Shown here: positions 11,284 to 21,701 of the stretch, piece by piece
How positions within the stretch are numbered: position 1 is the stretch's first letter
Layout of the letters: each line of letters opens with the position of its first letter
Assembly: GCA_027605045.1 (NCBI GenBank)
Contig: JAQFWX010000198.1
Location: 1-44,813, forward strand
Direction of reading: 5' to 3'
Length of the DNA stretch: 44,813 nt
Source: Phallus indusiatus
Taxonomy: Eukaryota; Basidiomycota; Agaricomycetes; Phallales; Phallaceae
Notes under the pieces: generated by a model
Database searches by the model: none
Seen by the model: only the letters and a program-made list of their open reading frames with translations
Told to the model about the DNA's origin: nothing
Program-made: the position numbers and the translations under genes

Positions 11284-11387
11284 TTGCGCAGCACCTCAGA
11301 CATCGAGGTTTTTAAGATGTCTCGGATACCAGCTGGCAGGAACGTTATATACCAGGCAAGCGAAATGAGACGCCTTCCACATGGGCG

Positions 11388-12670
11388 TTAAGCTTTGTTC
11401 GTAGTGCGGACAGTGGAAGCCGCAAAGTACCCGATCGGATGATCTATTGAAAATGATGACAGACTTATGGTTCTTGGATCAGCCTGGGATTGTTCTAAAT
11501 ACCTTTTTTTGACTTCCAAATTACAACGCACGCTATAGCAGCAGGCTGTCCCGATTTCATAGGAGAACTCCTGGAACGTCATCGACTCATCGTGAACATA
11601 TGATCGGTTATCGAGCCAAAACCAGACTGCATCCGAAAAAGGTATTTCATATTGCGGCCTTGACTATAAATATGACAATATTGCCACGGATTCTATTTTG
11701 AAAGCCCAAATACAGGTCGCATTTATAGATTGAGTTAGATCCCCTTTTCTCCTGAGCACTTTTTGAGCATGGCGAGATAGGTCCTCGGTGAATATTGAAT
11801 TTGAAGGCGTGAGACCATTGGCAAGCATTCAGTCTGGCAAGCAAGAATTTTACTTTCAAAAGCGACCTCATGGTAGCAGGAACCGTCTAAACAAGCTCTG
11901 AGGGTTGATTACATAGTACCTTGAGAAGTCGGAAAGATGAAATTTTCCAGCGTCTAATCGTATTCCGGGTTCTGTCTGAATTGAGAAGGGTTTACGCAAT
12001 GAGTGCATGTCAAGGTTGTGGCGAGAGCGCTCGGAACATTCGGGTCCCTGCCAATCAAATATGGGAACCATTGCTGGGTTTTGCGTGAAGGGTTGTTCGA
12101 CCATTGCGAGGTCAGGGTTACAAGCAGAGACAGTATTTTTTTTTTTGACTTTAACGCCGTCGACATATCCTGTTCTGTCATATATCCGTGAAGCTTGAAA
12201 ACGTAAATTCGGGGGCGCGTATGTTGTTTTTGGCCCTCCACCGTTTGTTGCATGAGAAGATTCAGAAAAAGGCTGGTCCTTGAGTATGAATGTCATTTCC
12301 AAATGAAATGAAGGATGTCAATGTGTTAATGCTATCACGAATGACCATGGATCATGCATCGTGTTGAATCTACTGGTTGAAACAGAAGAACCAACTGTTG
12401 GGTGTTCTCTGACGACTCGAAAGGTATGACACCTTGTCCCTTTCTTGGTGCGAAAGTTTGGCCAAGCCTTCATATGTATTGCACACACAGACGTTATCCT
12501 TATGCAGCACGCCTTTAAAGAAAACGAGTAAATAGATGATGGAAGAATGGGAATAAGAACCAATGCTGCGAGCGCCCAGCTCAAGATGTCACGGCGCCCG
12601 TTTGCCAATGCAGTGCAAGGCGTTTGTTGACTCCAATGATAATTCCCGCTTAGTTCAAAATGGTTCAGGC
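11388..12670 (-). CDS. Unassigned multi-exon gene candidate with N-terminal hydrophobic anchor
   Basis: Several minus-strand segments look coding, but I cannot join them. At about 12640-12525 a segment reads GRRDILSWALAALVLIPILP, ending in a strong hydrophobic stretch that suggests a signal anchor or signal peptide. At 12302-11868 two overlapping frames are open; one contains RPRIYVFKL. At about 11680-11388, after a TTATAG acceptor, comes YEIPFSDAVWFWLDNRSYVH followed by DESMTFQEFSYEIG, which reads strongly as protein. No Pfam-like signature is certain. A glycosyltransferase of the exostosin type was considered because of RIYVF after an anchor, but the following motifs do not support it. Limits are approximate. 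The 3' end abuts the ankyrin gene start, so that gene's promoter must lie inside or next to it. Confidence 0.4.
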
Positions 12671-12724
12671 ATTTTACGTATAATAGTATAATTAGCCTAT
12701 CACGCCAATCGATTAATTGACAGT

Positions 12725-14667
12725 CTAATAAGGGTAATGATCCACTGTGTCATCTTCCTTTATTATTCCGTTGATAATTTGCTTCTGGTGCAGGTCATCA
12801 AGAATGGGAAGCAGGGTTTCTGCAAAAAGTTCTTTCGCTTTCGCTTCCGCTATTGGTTCAGGCCAGCTCTATAACGAGAACAAACCAAGTCTTAGTTGGG
12901 AGCGAAGAAAAGAATTATTCTTAGACGTACTCTAATCGCTGCCGCCAACCTTCCTGGCACTCCGGGTTCTTCCAGCATTTCCGTCACAGGAAAGAAATAT
13001 GTCCGGATGGTAAAACAAATGCACCCCGTTTTCGGCATTCTTCTTAGACTCTGTCTTTCACTCCTGAAATAAACCTGGTTCATGCTGAACAAAAAAGTTA
13101 ATAAGCAAAATTCAAAAAGAACATTTGTCTCCGTGGTCGACTTACTCCGTCGTTGCCTTGGGAGGCTGCCAGTGACCATCATGCAGGCACTCTGGACGTG
13201 GGGTATGCGTCGACTGGTCAAATTTGTCTTCGTCTCCGTGATGAATAGTAGCCCAAGCAAGATCAGGATCTATCTATACCAATGTGAATTATCAGTAAAG
13301 TTGCAGAAGACCAATTAGGCGGCGGGACATGATCTCACTTGAAAGAAATACTAACAGAAAACCCAAGCAACATGAATGAAGAGCTAAAACACGCCCAAGA
13401 GGATATGAGCTCACATTGTTTCTTAGGACTGGTTTATCGACAGGAAGTTTGCGAAAGAACCTATTTTCATTTAAATGGAATTCACCTGGAAAAGGCCAGA
13501 CACTTACCGATTCAATGAAAGCTCCAGCTTCTCCTGGTACTGGTAAACACCACCTCTCAAGTGGATTTCTTTCAATGGAAGACCGATCTTGTCTTCTAAC
13601 CTCCAAAAGCCTTATACATTCACAAGTTAATTGCATAATTAATTTACTCCATATATGCGTTTTACCTGGTACACATATGGCTCCAGCCTGGAGGTAATAT
13701 TGTCCATCCGGACCTTCCATCATGATAGCTAAATCTTCTGAAAGAAGATTAGCCACAAGCATCGGATCGTCTTGATCCAGGTCCCACACGTCCCCTACTG
13801 GGATCACCTCGACAGTCTTGACTCTTCCGCCATCTTTGCCAACAATGCTATCTCCTTCTGCCAAGCCTTTGCCATCGTATGCTCGTGTCACCCGAAAGAC
13901 TTGAGGATATCGTTTAGCCACTATGAAACAGCAGAAATGAGAAACTCATTTTACAGGAGAAAGGGATATTAAAGAACGTGTCGTATTAGTTCACTCACAA
14001 TATGAAGCCAATTCTGTACAGACTTCTAGTGCGGCCTTCTCAGCTCCGGGAAGTGTGCGAATTAACTTTGATCCTCTGGGTTTACATAATTTTTAGCGAC
14101 CAGCGTGATGAATGCTCAATACAGATCGCATAAATACCTTTCCAAAGCCCGCCTCTTCTTTATCGCGTAGGTTTCTAGATATCTAAACGAGTGAATCAGG
14201 TGACCCAGTACCATAAAGCTAATCGTCTCTTATTTTACGTGTTATCTAGCTCTATCCACGACTCCCACGACATTGGACGGATTCCCATCGTCACATTGTA
14301 CTTCGGGCCCCAGCTGAAAATGTAAGTGAGTAAACTCAATACGAAATGACTCTCCCACTATTTCATCCTACTTACCGAAATGGTCGATAACGGATAGGCG
14401 GCGATGTGTGAATGTCAAAGTCGGAAAGAGGTTCGAATGACGGATATTCAAAGTCTTGTGGAATCCATTCTATAAGGTTTTCTTGTTAATATAACAACAG
14501 TGAGGACATAGAGATCCAGACAAACCTCCCAAGGGCCTTTCATCCTCATTAACTGGCGAAACCTTTTCAACTGCTTTCTTCCTTGTCCTTGGAGTATACC
14601 AGAAAACGAGGGCAGTTACTGCGCTCCCGAGCAACAAGAGAATATCCACCAAGGGCCAAGCTGACAT
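12725..14667 (-). CDS. DUF3445 / HODM-like (haem-dependent oxidative N-demethylase family) protein, membrane-anchored
   Basis: Twelve exons (14667-14526, 14469-14376, 14313-14239, 14182-14138, 14075-13999, 13920-13666, 13610-13508, 13460-13415, 13350-13339, 13273-13146, 13084-12931, 12868-12725) sum to 1275 nt, 424 aa, with all phases closing. Family blocks seen in order are [17 protein letters not shown] with [57 protein letters not shown], and [20 protein letters not shown]. Residues about 4-24 ([20 protein letters not shown]) form a membrane anchor before the domain. Bacterial relatives include the haem-dependent oxidative N-demethylase alpha subunit, so an oxidative dealkylation role is inferred; the fungal substrate is unknown. 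Exon 9 is only 12 nt (YFFQ). An upstream in-frame Met at 14799 is possible, but the Met at 14667 puts the anchor at the terminus. Confidence 0.88.
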
Positions 14668-15129
14668 AGTTTCAAGGAAAAGAACTGCAAGACAAATCGC
14701 TATCAGGCAAGCTTCATAGCGATATTTATGTGACGTTCTCGCGACTGTAAGATAAGCGTCAGCTTCTGTCAACGTGTTTCCAGCGTCAAAAAATAGCAAT
14801 TAGATAGTGTGTTGTGATAAAATTACCTCAGTCTAAGCTTCCGTGCAACTCTCGCGTAATGTAGAAGTATTTCCTCCAGTCTTTGTGTATGCTCTCCGGG
14901 GAACCGAGACGTCTAATAATCGTGTACTTGCATTTTCTAAGAGATTCGTAGATTAATACGAGTGCTTTATTGAGGCTCTATAGGACGTATTCGGCACTGA
15001 CAAGGCCATGAAGTGACTTGGAGTCGTTCATTGGGTCGTCATCGAGCGTCTATGTATTAGTCATACAGCATGAGCATCCCTGCCGAGTTACGCTCATGCC
15101 ACACGCCTAGGGCAACGTTTCCCTAATTT
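14668..15129. promoter_or_regulatory. Divergent promoter region, DUF3445 gene / FHA-G-patch gene
   Basis: A 462-bp non-coding stretch between two start codons reading apart. No conserved box or repeat stands out. Part of it (to 14799) is open in the frame of the DUF3445 gene and could be an N-terminal extension. Confidence 0.4.
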
Positions 15130-16326
15130 ATGGATTATCCGCCAAAACTCGAGGACGATCTTGATCTTGAAGAGGGTGAATACGGCCCTTTTGACGAATA
15201 TGATCCCTCTCTAGAATTTCCAGGCGAGGATTCTCAGCCTCAGGTTAGCGAGCACGCATCCTATCCTCGTTTCTCTTCACCGCCTCCCACAGCACCTTCT
15301 TCTTTGAATAGAACGACAACTTTACGTCTTATCGCTATCAAATCAACCGTCTTATCTTCTTCAAAACGTGTTGCTGTTCTTGATGGACATGCGGAAGTGT
15401 CTATCGGTCGAGATGTTGCTCTTACGGCCCGTATTCGTCTAAAAGAAATGGCCGTATCTAAATTCCACGTTTCGATCTATTGGGATGGCGCCAAGCGTGA
15501 ATGGGGCATAGTAGATCGAGGCTCGATGCACGGCACGTATGTCTGGTCTACTCGGAATGCATCAACTTCGATAGCGGGTTCGGCGGAACAACCTCAGGGA
15601 ACTAGACTCTCGCCACCGAGAATGGCAAGTCTGCCCAAGGTTTTAAGACACCTCGATGAAATCACAATTGGCGGTACGACGTTCCGTGTTCATGAACATA
15701 GCAATGGTCGTCCTTGCCCGGAGTGCACTATCGACGACAAAGGCGAAATCCCCTTATTCGCGTCATCGTCATCGTCTTCGAAGCCATCTACCCAGGAACC
15801 TAAAAAACGCAAGCTAGATGTGGAAGAAAATGCGCGAGATCCCAGAAAAGCTATGGCTAAGCTCAAAAGCAGTTTAATGTCCCGGCATCAAGTCCCTGAT
15901 ACCAAAGTTCCAACATCCTTGTATAAGGACAGGTCTGCTCTTCGCCGCGAGTTACATCCTGATCCCAAACTTCCAGTACCACCTATTCCTCCATCACTCG
16001 TTCCACCTCCAATACATCGTCGCGCACTATCATTACCCGACCCTTCTCCATCACAACCAGAACCATCTGCTCCGCCAAAGCCTATATCATCAGATAGCAT
16101 CGGTCACAAGCTCTTGCTTTCACAAGGATGGAACCCAGGCACTGCTTTGGGCGAAAATCCCACAATCGGACTAACAGAACCACTCGAAATCCAACAACGA
16201 TCTCATAGAGCAGGACTAGGCGCTCAGTCTTCCTCAAAGTCATTTTCCTCTGAAACGTCGAAGTGGGCGCCAGACTGGCAAGAAGAGGCGAAAAGGCGAC
16301 GCTGGAATGACGCTGGGCAGAGATAG
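15130..16326 (+). CDS. FHA and G-patch domain protein (AGGF1-like)
   Basis: Intronless, 398 aa. The N-terminus is acidic (DDLDLEEGEYGPFDEYDPSL). An FHA domain spans about residues 65-200, with AEVSIGRD, the phosphothreonine-binding region KFHVSIYWD and SMHGTYVW; the usual SxNGT Asn is His here. PKKRKLD near residue 220 resembles a nuclear localisation signal. After a Pro-rich linker a G-patch follows at about residues 316-362 (SIGHKLLLSQGWNPGTALG and AGLG). FHA plus C-terminal G-patch is the layout of human AGGF1 and fungal relatives. G-patch proteins usually act in RNA processing or activate DEAH helicases, so a nuclear RNA-linked role is inferred. Being single-exon it stands out from its intron-rich neighbours. 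The domain assignment is confident, the orthology less so. Confidence 0.88.
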   Translation: MDYPPKLEDDLDLEEGEYGPFDEYDPSLEFPGEDSQPQVSEHASYPRFSSPPPTAPSSLNRTTTLRLIAIKSTVLSSSKRVAVLDGHAEVSIGRDVALTARIRLKEMAVSKFHVSIYWDGAKREWGIVDRGSMHGTYVWSTRNASTSIAGSAEQPQGTRLSPPRMASLPKVLRHLDEITIGGTTFRVHEHSNGRPCPECTIDDKGEIPLFASSSSSSKPSTQEPKKRKLDVEENARDPRKAMAKLKSSLMSRHQVPDTKVPTSLYKDRSALRRELHPDPKLPVPPIPPSLVPPPIHRRALSLPDPSPSQPEPSAPPKPISSDSIGHKLLLSQGWNPGTALGENPTIGLTEPLEIQQRSHRAGLGAQSSSKSFSSETSKWAPDWQEEAKRRRWNDAGQR

Positions 16327-16921
16327 TGTGTCTGTGGAGTAGCATGTGTGTAATCAGTGATCTCGCTAGCATACATATTTATATTAACATAATTAACCCA
16401 GTTCATTCCGCGACAAGTCAAAACTGGATTTGGGATTGCTTTCAAATCATACCATGCTGTACAATTTCAAGTATTAATTATATTATTTACATTGTGCCTG
16501 CGATAAAAAAGGAAGTGAAGTGTAAGAGGAAACAGGGGGATATTCCATCGGGGGAGTTTCACGTAAGACAAACTCCATCTGAACTCTATCTAATCTCGTC
16601 TGATAACTCGATGATAACCTAGAGTTTCACCACGAGTTCAAGAGAGAGTTATTCATCGAATTTAGAGCGAGTTCAGAGCGAGTTCACCTAAATGAAACCC
16701 CCTATTATATCATCCCACAGATGGATCTTAATATGTTATGAGTCGTCGCACAACCCAGATAGATGAAATTTGACTGTTTTATAACGTATATATTCACTTT
16801 TTCGTCGTTTCACCTGCCGTTTACTAAAAGTGAAACGGATAGCAAAACGGCCAGTGAAACAGCCTAATACCCTGATACCCCCTATTTGTAATCGTCCAAG
16901 CCATGTCAGTCAACAGCTCAA
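16327..16921. other. Intergenic with short repeats, including one copy of a 26-bp dispersed repeat
   Basis: No gene is recognised. Around 16620-16690 GAGTTCA-type motifs recur, and GTGAAAC/GTTTCAC occurs several times between 16550 and 16860 in both orientations. A 26-bp sequence at 16762-16787 recurs at 19056-19081 on the far side of the kinase gene. Confidence 0.5.
16762..16787 (+). repeat. 26-bp dispersed repeat, copy 1
   Basis: It begins GATGAAATTTGACTG and continues TTTTATAACGT. It matches 19056-19081 at 25 of 26 positions in the same orientation, 2.3 kb away, with the SRPK-like kinase gene in between. Confidence 0.75.
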
Positions 16922-18392
16922 ATGGCGTCTCTCATACATGCTGCACGCCGTTTGTTACGCAGTCCATCGCCCCCGCGACAGTTTCCTACAACTGGTTTTG
17001 ATGTCATTGACAGCTCTTATAAAATTGAAGAGGAAGAATGGGAATGGTACACCCTCGATGAATTTTATCCAGTGCAAATAGGCCAAGTCTTCAACTCGAA
17101 GTATCAAGTTGTCGGAAAGTTAGGATACGGTGCATATGCTACCGTATGGTTATGTCGAGACTTAAAGTAAGAAATTTCATTCTTCAGCTGTGGCGATTTG
17201 CGCTTAACTCAACAGGAAACATCGATATGTGGCTCTCAAAGTCGGCAGCCACGCAGAGCTCTTGGGTGAACTCGCAGTGCTCAAACATCTCCAGTCAATT
17301 CGAACAAACCACGCCGGCTCTCTACTAGTCAGGAATATGCTAGACGAATTCGTTCTTACTTATCACGACAAGAAATATCAGGCTATCGTTCACCCACCCC
17401 TCGCGATTACACTACGAGAATTCCGGAAAATGTTTCCCGATAAATCTCTACCTGTCTATCTGTTGAGACTGGCCCTCAAACATCTTCTGATAGCCCTCGA
17501 CTTTTTACACACAGAGGCCAAGTTGATACACACCGGTTAAATTTTTTCACGCTCGTTTTATGTCTATCTCCTGAAATTTCCATAGATATTCAGGAGAAGA
17601 ACATTCTACTAGGCTTGAGCGACAGTTCATCCCAGAATGACTTGAAAGATTTTGAAAGAGAAGAGATGGAATCTCCCAGCCCCCGAAAAATTGCTCATGG
17701 CGACCAATTTATATACACATCCCGACGGCTAGTTCCTCGTATATACGATTACGGCCGCCCAGTCTTGTGCGATTTCGGCGAGGCTCGTTTCGGCGATTAC
17801 GATCCTACGGAAGACATTCAACCTTATCAATATCGAGCGCCTGAAGTCATTTTGGATATGCCTTGGGCCGAGAAGGTGGATATCTGGAATGTCGGAGTTC
17901 TTGTGAGTAACTAACCCTCTCCCCAACTTCGCCATTTAAACACAATATCATTGTCCGATTCATACTTACAACGCCATAGATTTGGGATATATTTGAGGGC
18001 CGAAATATGTTTAAAACCACAGGGGGAACCGAGAATAAACAAGATAATATTTACCACCTTACTCATATGATCGCGTTGCTCGGGCCTCCTCCAAAAGAGT
18101 TTCTTGAGCGAAGTGAAACGGATCGACCTTGGCAATGGTTTGACAGGGAATCCGGTACGAATGACATCAAGCTTATGATATGATTGATTTACATAATTTA
18201 CTTATAGGAAGTTGGAAAGGAGCCGCTGAGATTCCGAGTACGAGTTTAGAGGAGGTTGAGGAGAAACTCGAAGGGGACGACAAGGCCCAGTTCTTACGGT
18301 TTGTGAGGAAGATGTTGAAGTGGAAGCCTGAAGAGAGAGAAAGCGCGCGAGAACTCTTGAAGGATTCATGGTTGAATCATGTTGCTCGCTGA
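16922..18392 (+). CDS. SRPK-like serine/threonine protein kinase with altered catalytic loop
   Basis: Five exons (16922-17166, 17216-17535, 17586-17902, 17980-18154, 18208-18392) give 413 aa with closed phase. Kinase motifs are the Gly loop GKLGYGAYATVW (about residues 65-76), VALK with the ATP Lys at about 90, a helix-C Glu in LLGELAVLKHL, the catalytic loop HTDIQEKN (about 187-194), CDFGEARFG, YRAPEVILDMPW and the C-lobe IWDIFEGRNMF. The leader WEWYTLDEFYPVQIGQVFNSK and the HTD in place of HRD are typical of SR-protein kinases (SRPK/Sky1), which phosphorylate RS-domain splicing and export factors. The Lys two residues after the catalytic Asp (HRDxK) is Gln here, as in some expanded fungal SRPK-like families, so activity may differ. 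The spacer of true SRPKs is short here (about residues 195-240). SRPK-like is secure; Sky1 orthology is not. Confidence 0.88.
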
Positions 18393-19199
18393 AAAAAAAT
18401 ATTTTCAGCTTTGTCTTGCCCAAACTCAGCTCAGTCAGACGACTCAGCAGATACTATTTGCTTTTCTTTTTGTTGGAATATGAGTTACTCCTCCTGTATA
18501 GTAGCTAATCACAGCGCCTATAGTAAACTACACCTTTCGTGTTCGCTACTTCGTTGAGCCTGAGATTCCCAAGGGATTCCAACACTTTTCGCTATTAGCG
18601 TTATTTACGAACAACTTCCTATCTTTCCCGAAAGCAACTTATAGGTCTGATACACAGTCTTGGGTAGCGGTCTGGGCAATAAACTGCTGGATTGTGAAAA
18701 GGTGCTTCCGGCACCAACGTCCTGCCCTCATCATCCTACTCGAGCTCGGTGACTCTAGTTAATAACCGAAAGGATCAACAGTGACGGCACCGGTAGTCGC
18801 CAGTCGTTCGGGAACTCGTACACGTGAGGTAACCCGTAGCACCCACAAGTGGTACACGGATGCAAATTCTACGGGTCTGGAAAAGCTGGAGAGTCCTTGC
18901 TGCATGCAAGGGAATTTACTCTCTTCCTCTGCCCAGCATAACAGACATGTCGTTTCTCGTTGGGATTTTCTTTAAAATCTCTTTTCAACCCGTCCACCCC
19001 AAAGTTTAGATGGAGAGAGACTGTTGTATATCTATGTCACTAGTCATGCACAAAAGATAAAATTTGACTGTTTTATAACGTTGTTGGGGGATATATAGAT
19101 AGGTGTAATACAAATTATTTGATGATGCGATGTGTTTATATGGATGAGAGAGACATAATAATATAATCAACAAAACGGAATAGTAATCAATAAGGAAAA
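18393..19199. other. Intergenic between convergent kinase and MEX67 genes
   Basis: No recognised gene. A 64-codon open frame at 18781-18975 (+) has no familiar motif and is treated as chance. It contains the second copy of the 26-bp repeat at 19056-19081. The remainder would hold the two 3' UTRs. Confidence 0.5.
19056..19081 (+). repeat. 26-bp dispersed repeat, copy 2
   Basis: Same orientation and 25 of 26 bases identical to 16762-16787. No flanking homology beyond a few bases was seen. Confidence 0.75.
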
Positions 19200-21510
19200 T
19201 CACAAGAATGCTTCTCGAGGCAATTGCATCTAAAGAGTTATGATATACAACATCAACTAAAGCAACTTTTATGGGAAAACGAGAAGAAAACACATACTCG
19301 AACAGCCTCAAAGTTAGCCACAGCTTTCTCTCCATCCCATCCATTACCGTCAAGACATTGAATAGAAAACGAAGCGTTCAAACCGGTTCGGTCGGATAAA
19401 GTTATGACGAATAGTCTCTGTTGTTCCGGAAGAGATAGCAATGAAGGGTCGTTTAATAATTGTTGTTGTTGTTGAGGAGATAGATTTGTGAAAGTAATGG
19501 GCACGGATGGTTGTTGGGTTTGAAGTGGGGGTTGTTGTGGTGGCGGTAATGGTGTTTGCTGAGGTACAGGTGTACTAGGAGCAGTCGATCGCGTTTCTTG
19601 AGCGGGCATACGTATAGGACCCGGCTTCCAAGCTTCGTGACTTGAATACGCTCGGACAACAAACTGGTCTGAGAGGATGACCACTTGCCACCCTGCTAGG
19701 TTAGCTCTTGAGCCGTCCACTGCTGGCGCAAGGATAAATGTCCGATCGAATGAACGAACGCCATGCGAAGGTTCTACAAATCGTCAGCACAAAAAGCACG
19801 TTTAAAATGAAAACCTCTTCCTAACCTTCTTCGAATTCTCCATGAACAGAAACAAACAACACGGTGCTAGCGTCCCCAGGCATAGGTAAAACACCTGCCA
19901 CGGGCCAAGCATCCACAACAAACTTATCCTGCGCTGAAAGATCATGTTTCGTACGCGGTAAAGTCGCCAACTTCTTCACAATCTCATCTGTCCCGACGTG
20001 TAGACTCTGCTCGGCACGTGCTGCGTTATGGACTCTAGTGAGATTACGGGACCCTTCGCTCATATAAGGGCTCCACTCGAGCTTCCTTTGATTTGGCATT
20101 GTATTGTGATGGCCTTGGAGTCGAGCACGTGGTGGGATAGACGTATTGGCTGAGAAGGAAAATGTGGCAGCAGGGCCGTAGACTTCCGAAAGACTAGGTC
20201 TATTCGAGTCGTACGCCATTAAGAACCTATATGCCGAAACACGTAAGAAAAGATCCTGATATAAACCGATTCACAAACCTAGTAAGGAAATCTGCCACCA
20301 AACCCTCTAATCCGGGAGCTATCAAACTTCCGGCAATCTCCACGGGAAATGAAGTTGGACCCTCCTTGGGCAATGTTGAAGATGAAGGTGCAGTGTCTGG
20401 CGCATCAAAAGTGATTTTGGCAATTACTTCGGAGTCTAAGAGCTCCAAAGTTGGGAACCGACGTAGGATCTCGCTGGGCATGCGTTAGTGACACAGCAAT
20501 AGGGCCCGACAGAGAAATGACTCACGTCCGATAACGATCCAACTTCGCTGGAGTCATGTCACCCTCTCTCATAGGGTTTCCGGTCAATACCAGCTCTTTT
20601 AAGTTCAGAAGCCTTTCTTTTCGGCTTGTCAAATTCTCCAAATCCTTCCAGTAGCGTAAGTTGTTATTCGCTAAAGACAGATTCCTCAAGTTCGGCAAAT
20701 AATAGCTTAATGGTGAAAGTGATTGTGTAGTTGATAGATCATTGTTTGCCAATGACAGAGATAGGACCTAGATGGGGTAACGGTCAGGTGGCGTTGCCGA
20801 AAGTCCGTAGTTCATACCAATGCCTACTTGGGGGTGGAGGTGAGATGCGAGTTTGAAAACTACGGCGGCTTCTTTTGAAGATAGAGGACCAGATATTCTG
20901 TTCAGCTTCTTCAGACTTTCCTCGGAAGTTAGACGCTGACAAACAAAAGCATTAATATCAGATTAACCAGTTCATAAGATGCCACCGGCAGCAAACCTCC
21001 AAATTTAAGAACTGCGCTTCCGGGTTCCAACGCCGTTGAATAATCTCTCTCCAAACATCAATGGTATTTGGTGGTTTTTCAGCAGTCGATAAGGTCCGAG
21101 AGTCGATTGACCTTCTTGGTATTCTGCTGGCGAGAGCTAGTCTTGAAGCTCCTCGAATGCTGACGGGAACAGAAGACCCACGAGTCTTCGTGGCTAGCTG
21201 AATGATGGAACGAGTAGGGGTGACTTGGTAAGCGTTCGTTCTAAATGTAACAAATGTGCCAATTAGGGCCTGTAAAAGGAAGAATTACCAGAGCAGTCCT
21301 GGACGTTGTTCCAGGATCCTTAATGCCGTCAGTTGGCCGTGCCTTTCCCGACCTAACTTTGTGGGTACGTTTTACACCGCCAGATGTTGCGTCTGCCATC
21401 TTGGTATCTCTGTCGGAAGTGGCGTGTTCCTTGCTTTTGTCGAGAAGACCAGCCCCTTTGAGTGCGACGGCAAAGGTGCGTCGAGGTTGCCCGGAGGTTG
21501 CGGAGGACAT
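19200..21510 (-). CDS. MEX67: mRNA export receptor Mex67/NXF (TAP)
   Basis: Eight exons (21510-21289, 21197-20997, 20935-20828, 20767-20526, 20473-20279, 20226-19826, 19773-19298, 19229-19200) give 624 aa, the usual Mex67/NXF size. Features in order: a basic N-terminus with RDTKMADATSGG, the conserved RRWNPEAQFLNLE, leucine-rich repeats (LANNDL, LPNLRNLSLANNNL, LLNLKELVLTGNPM), an NTF2-like domain (LSEVYGPAATFSFSANTSIP, RSFDRTFILAPA, AGWQVVILSDQFVV), a Gln/Pro linker, and a C-terminal TAP-C/UBA domain (DRTGLNASFSIQCLDGNGWD). The last exon of ten codons ends PREAFL. The protein carries mRNP through nuclear pores with Mtr2. The first intron is the least certain: its donor is at 21288 and I chose the acceptor ending at 21198 because ph ase closes; a nearer TTTAG acceptor does not. 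Divergent from PTPA. Confidence 0.93.
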
Positions 21511-21701
21511 TCTAAGCCCTATACGAGACAAAAACTATTTGAAAAACGAAGAATAAGCTGTTCGTAAAACACGCAAAAGTGGGGCGGAGCACGGAGGAGA
21601 TGATGGTGAAGAATGAATGAGGAAGGTGTCACGCTTTTGTCACGAGGTTCATCTGTTCATTGTGGCGGCGCGGAGCGTCAAAATTGACTCGACGTCGGGA
21701 C
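21511..21701. promoter_or_regulatory. Divergent promoter region, MEX67 / PTPA
   Basis: A 191-bp interval between two start codons reading apart, containing CACGC and GTCACGAGG motifs. A shared promoter is inferred from position only. Confidence 0.45.

Noticed and set aside
12003..12198. Two overlapping plus-strand frames
   Set aside because: They lie opposite the more protein-like minus-strand frames and share no motif with any family; treated as shadows.
18781..18975. 64-codon plus-strand frame after the kinase gene
   Set aside because: No motif, no splice partners, and it lies in the 3' intergenic space of two convergent genes.
21241..21288. Short first intron of MEX67 ending at TTTAG (21241)
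   Set aside because: From the GTAATT donor it puts the next exon out of phase with the conserved RRWNPEAQFLNLE; the acceptor at 21198 keeps phase.
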